Assembly (NCBI GenBank): GCA_958299035.1
Contig: CATQJL010000223.1
Location: forward strand, 45,930,162-45,994,161
Reading direction: 5' to 3'
Source of the DNA: Cylicocyclus nassatus
Taxonomy: Eukaryota; Nematoda; Chromadorea; Rhabditida; Strongylidae
Length of the DNA: 64,000 bases
Program-made: the position numbers and the translations under genes
Notes under the pieces: generated by a model
What the model was told of the DNA's origin: nothing
Seen by the model: only the letters and a program-made list of their open reading frames with translations
Database searches by the model: none
In this document: positions 60,809 through 64,000 of the stretch, one piece after another
How the letters are laid out: each line of letters opens with the position of its first letter
Numbering within the stretch: position 1 is the stretch's first letter

Positions 60809-61393
60809 CTCAGATAATCGCCGGGGGCAGGCGGTCCGCAAACTCGCGCTTTTCTGCAGGCGGTCAGCCGAATTTTGGGGCGTGGCCAAACCTTCAGCAA
60901 GCGGCACTTCCTTTACGGTCGCATATTCTGCCAGCGGGCAGCAATACAGCATTTTTTGCAAGCGCTCGGCAAATAATTTCTTTCAGCGAGCGCTGGCCAA
61001 ACTTTCAGCAAGCGCTCGAACTCTTTTTAGGCATTTTCGGGCGTACGTCGAGGGTAAGACTCTATGTGGCAGAGTTGTCACCATTGGTTTAATTACTCAA
61101 GTTTGAGGTACTTTCTCCCAGCGGGAAGTACCTGGGGGTTGCGCGGTCCTCCACAAAGGACCGCGCGGCCCTCGAAATTTTTGCATATTCTCGCGGAAAG
61201 TCCGCGAGAATGCGGCCACTGCGCCGCAGCTAATCTATGAGGAAACCGCGATTGTTCTTCAAACATTCGTCTTTAATTTCGCCAACTTTCTTCCAAATTT
61301 CTGCAAGCGGGCCGCAAAAAATCAACGAACTATTTTTCCGGTGCGCGCTTGCTCAAAATTCGCATGGCCGCCTGCCCCCGGCGGTTATCTGAG
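60809..61393. mobile_element. 585-bp TIR element, CTCAGAYAATCGC family, copy 2, carrying an SL RNA gene
   Basis: Ends CTCAGATAATCGCCGGGGGC and CTCAGATAACCGCCGGGGGC (read inward), continuing AGGCGG. TG flanks both ends (60807-60808, 61394-61395), again a 2-bp duplication. Sub-terminal GCACCGGAAAAATAGTTCG matches copy 1. Its centre holds the SL RNA-like gene at 61086-61213. It lies in the loop of the 60311-61790 inverted duplication. Confidence 0.8.
61086..61213 (+). ncRNA. Spliced-leader (SL1-variant) RNA gene
   Basis: 61086-61107 equals the 22-base nematode SL1 leader except for one base: GGTTTAATTACTCAAG..., where SL1 has ACCCAAG. The changed motif ACTCAAG is also the 3' end of SL2. A GT donor follows directly at 61108. 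Stem-loop 1 (GGTACTT/AAGTACC, 61107-61132) covers the splice site. Stem-loop 2 is a perfect 10-bp hairpin (61141-61150/61157-61166). AAATTTTTG (61175-61183) is an Sm-binding site. Stem-loop 3 is a perfect 11-bp hairpin (61187-61197/61201-61211). This order of leader, donor, stems and Sm site before the last stem is the nematode SL RNA plan. SL RNAs donate the leader to mRNA 5' ends by trans-splicing as an Sm snRNP. The upstream GTCG at 61047-61050 could belong to a snRNA-type proximal element. It may be functional or a preserved pseudogene. Confidence 0.8.
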
Positions 61394-61479
61394 TGGATGA
61401 GTCAGCGCTCATAAGATTAATTATAGTTCAAACGGCCAGCTTAAATGCAAAAAAGATGACTCCAAACAGTCATACGGAG

Positions 61480-61790
61480 CTGTACATTTTCAAAAATATC
61501 TGTGACTTAACCCTTGCCCTCGAGAAGACCTCAGCTTTTACCCTACTCTCACCTACCACATCCTCAATGGCCACGATCGGAAGCACTTTCTTTTCAGCAA
61601 TTTCATTTTTGAGAATTATCAACTCGTCGCTATGTGCTGTCCTTTCTAATTAATGCCAGGAAAAACAAGGCCGGAGGGGAACTAATGCAGGAATGTGCGA
61701 GGTAGGTGCGACGTAGGTGCGAGATAAGCGCGAAATGAATATTACATCTCACGGGCGGACCTGGAGAAGAAGTGGCGAGCCTTTAGAGAA
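61480..61790 (-). repeat. Right arm of the large inverted duplication
   Basis: Reverse copy of 60311-60610. On the minus strand it carries a frame of about 60 codons (AHSDELIILKNEIAEKKVLP, then IVAIEDVV) with a possible GTGAGA donor. No family recognised. Confidence 0.65.
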
Positions 61791-62490
61791 TCCTGCACAC
61801 CCTCCAAATATCAGAATCCTCTCCTATAATATAAACCCGATCCCAAAAAACGAGACGGCGAGGATGGTCCTCCCACATGTATGCTTCAGCGGGTGTTTTG
61901 AATAGACGCCAGTTTCCGAACGGGGCCTTATTGTGTAGAGACGCGACGGTGCGATCATGAGGTCAAGAGGACGCAGAGGCCCTAGCGCGAACGAGAGGCC
62001 ACGACACGCAGGGTACGCTCTGCAATGGGTGTGTTGAAAGACGCAAGCGCGTGCCAAGGGTGTTGAAATTGCGAGCTGGACATTGTTGCACAGTTAGTTA
62101 TAGAAGCATACCATTTGATCCGCTCACATTCGACCTCAGTAATCACTATGCTTCCACTTTTCCGCCAAATTCTGAGAAAATCTTCGAAAATCTCGCTTTT
62201 GGGAGCTTTTGCTTTGGGTGAATCCGATTTTTCTCTCCAGATTGTAAGCGTGAGTGCGTGAGTGACATTGCGAAAGGAAGCTGTACAGCGATGACTGGGG
62301 CAAGACAAAATTTTAGCACGATATGATCCACTTTCCTCCCATTGAAAATACCTCTGAAAATGTTACTTTTGAGCGGTTGTGGCAATACATGTACTGATAA
62401 GTTGAAATTTCACTTGAGAAAATTATAGGTATGAAAGATGTTTATTTATGGGTGTGCCCTACCCGCTTGCTAGCGACCCGTAGGGTCGCT
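61791..62490. other. Intergenic, GC-richer block then AT-rich
   Basis: 61830-62060 is GC-rich and looks like repeat sequence, but no partner copy is in the window. 62468-62490 is a perfect 10-bp palindrome (CTAGCGACCC-GTA-GGGTCGCTAG) leading into CTAGT, a probable Helitron-like 3' end as at 34072. Confidence 0.4.
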
Positions 62491-62492
62491 AG

Positions 62493-62773
62493 TCTTATAT
62501 GTAAAGCTGAATGTCTGTCTGTCTGTCTGTATGTCTGTCAGTACGTATGTGCGGAATAGAAATTTTTATTTCTGAACCGATCGGGACCAAACTTGGCACA
62601 CACATATTTCGGGGCAGGGAGCGTGTCATAGGCTACTTTTCGTCGATCGATATCGATTTTATCGATTTTTTGCAAAATTTGAGCTACAGGGCTGGGAGTT
62701 GGCCCAGAGGGGTAATCGAGCATGCTGATTACAAATATATTATTGATAGGCGGAGCCAGGTTTGCCAACTAGT
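62493..62773 (+). mobile_element. Helitron-like element, 281 bp
   Basis: Starts TCTTATATGTAAAGCTGAAT with a TCTG microsatellite and ends GGCGGAGCCAGGTTTGCCAA followed by CTAGT. It shares the GACCAAACTTGGCACACA and ATCGATTTTATCGATTTTTT blocks with the 13280 and 18903 elements. The flanking bases are G and G, not A and T. Confidence 0.6.
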
Positions 62774-63320
62774 GTAATATAAGGAGAGTTCCCAAACAGT
62801 GCTCACAATTTTGCAAGTAAGAGCTCGTGCTACAAGCCTTGTGAAATTGTCAAAGCTCCTATTATCCTATCGAAATTCGATCAGCTCAATAAATCTCTCG
62901 GAGGCATGGGTACCGCCGCATATCTTCTTCATTTAAGGTTATAGACTGCCAAAATTTTGAAAAGCATCCCAAATTCTGGGGCTTGGTAGGCCACGCCTCT
63001 TATTTAAAAAAGGTTCTGTCCCCTCAAAAGCCTTGTGCTGCCATGCTACTGTTTACTCTAAGTTTTAAATTCCGAGAATTTTCGCTGCAAATAGAATGCA
63101 AAAAAACTCAAATGCTAAGTGCGTCCAAGCTATTTGTCGCGATCAAGAACTCAGTGGACGTAAGTTCCTTACACTATTTACAGCGTTTCCAGCAATCTGC
63201 CACGAACTTTGACCAGACTACTTCGTAAGCGAGAGGAAGTTTGACAGATTAACAGCATGCAGACAGAACAAGCTTAAACTCACAAGGGAAGGATATTTGG
63301 TAGAAGTGGGTTTCCACATA
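62774..63320. other. Intergenic
   Basis: No exon, RNA gene or defined repeat recognised. Confidence 0.4.
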
Positions 63321-63324
63321 AAAT

Positions 63325-63710
63325 ATATACCGTCTTATAGAGCATGGAACGCTAATTCCAAATCTGCTTTTCTTATCTGCAAAGCATTTTTGAAAGGGGA
63401 GTTCTGGGAATTTTTATTGGTAAAAATTCAATGGTTTGGCTAAGGTAAAAGCAGGTGTTAAGATCTTTCCGGTGCTTGAAAGGAGTAATCACTGACAAGT
63501 GTTTATCAGATTGAAGGTAGTATTGCATAAAACACTCTGGTAGTGATTATAGCTCCATTCGCGCTCGAGACGGCACTTTGAATGATTTATGGTAGTCGCG
63601 CATTCGGATTTTTGCTCCAAGAAATTCCCCCAACTTCCCTCCCAGAAGCGCTTTGCAGATATGGAAAGCAGATTCGGAATCAGCGTCCTAAGCTTTATAA
63701 GACAGTATCC
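63325..63710. repeat. Fold-back repeat
   Basis: GTCTTATAGAGCATGGAACG, AATCTGCTTTTCTTATCTGC and AAAGCATTTTTGAAAGGGGA return reversed at 63620-63705. Inner words resemble the 38633-39087 fold-back. Confidence 0.65.
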
Positions 63711-64000
63711 ATTTCATAATAAAACGCCACTTCGACAAAGTATCCTTTCCTTGTCAAACTCAGCCACATGCCCAGCAGCGGAAGAATTTCTTACAAGATT
63801 TCGAATTTTAAGGAAAGTTCTTTTGAAAATCGCTGATTTGCATGATGCGCAAGTGCTCAGAAATCTTTGTCGTGAGTTTTAAAACGGCACACTATCCACG
63901 TCAATGGAGGCTTTCCGGACAAAAGCGGATAACCATAAGGAGCAGGCCCTATATAGGTGAAGGCTACGGCAGGACGAAGGCGCTTGAGCAGTATTATTCT

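Overview
The window looks like nuclear DNA of a clade V parasitic nematode, most likely a strongylid such as a hookworm. Introns follow GT-AG rules and are often short. Gene content is nematode-like: a ribosomal protein L3 gene with a leader-type splice acceptor just before its ATG, an ortholog of C. elegans sup-26, and an annexin. A spliced-leader (SL) RNA-like gene is present, as are elements with the exact first bases of the C. elegans Tc1 terminal repeat. The sequence between genes is AT-rich and dominated by fold-back repeats.

Layout: 1-2.8 kb holds two hAT-type elements and a long inverted repeat. 3.0-6.2 kb (+) is the 3' half of an ALC1/CHD1L-like SNF2 remodeller. 8.6-10.4 kb (+) is a complete rpl-3 gene, flanked on both sides by copies of one 172-bp TA-flanked element. 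11-23 kb is repeat-rich: two Helitron-like elements, a tandem pair of ~710-bp units, short-motif arrays and several fold-backs, with only two weak exon candidates. 23.4-26.0 kb (-) is a nearly complete sup-26/RBMS-type two-RRM gene whose stop codon abuts a hairpin element. 26-48 kb is a long gene-poor stretch with GC-rich patches at 27.9-29.9 kb, a degenerate minisatellite ending in a perfect 30-bp hairpin, a mariner-like element carrying a nested element, two 1.5-kb Tc1-derived palindromes and a dead RTE-type LINE tail. 48.4-56.0 kb (+) is a complete annexin gene with a Gly-Tyr-Pro-rich N-terminus, a proximal promoter and a likely internal promoter. 59.0-60.0 kb (-) is the 3' end of an unrecognised proline-rich protein gene.

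The most unusual feature is at 61.1 kb. A complete SL RNA-like gene lies there: a one-base variant of the SL1 leader, a splice donor, three stem-loops and an Sm site. It lies inside a terminal-inverted-repeat element (60809-61393), which itself sits in the loop of a larger inverted duplication. A smaller member of the same element family is ~0.5 kb away. This suggests that SL RNA genes can be carried by transposable elements in this genome.

The genes do not form an obvious operon or pathway. They are separate loci for chromatin remodelling, translation, RNA binding and membrane binding, spaced apart by transposon debris. All calls come from reading the sequence; no database search was possible.
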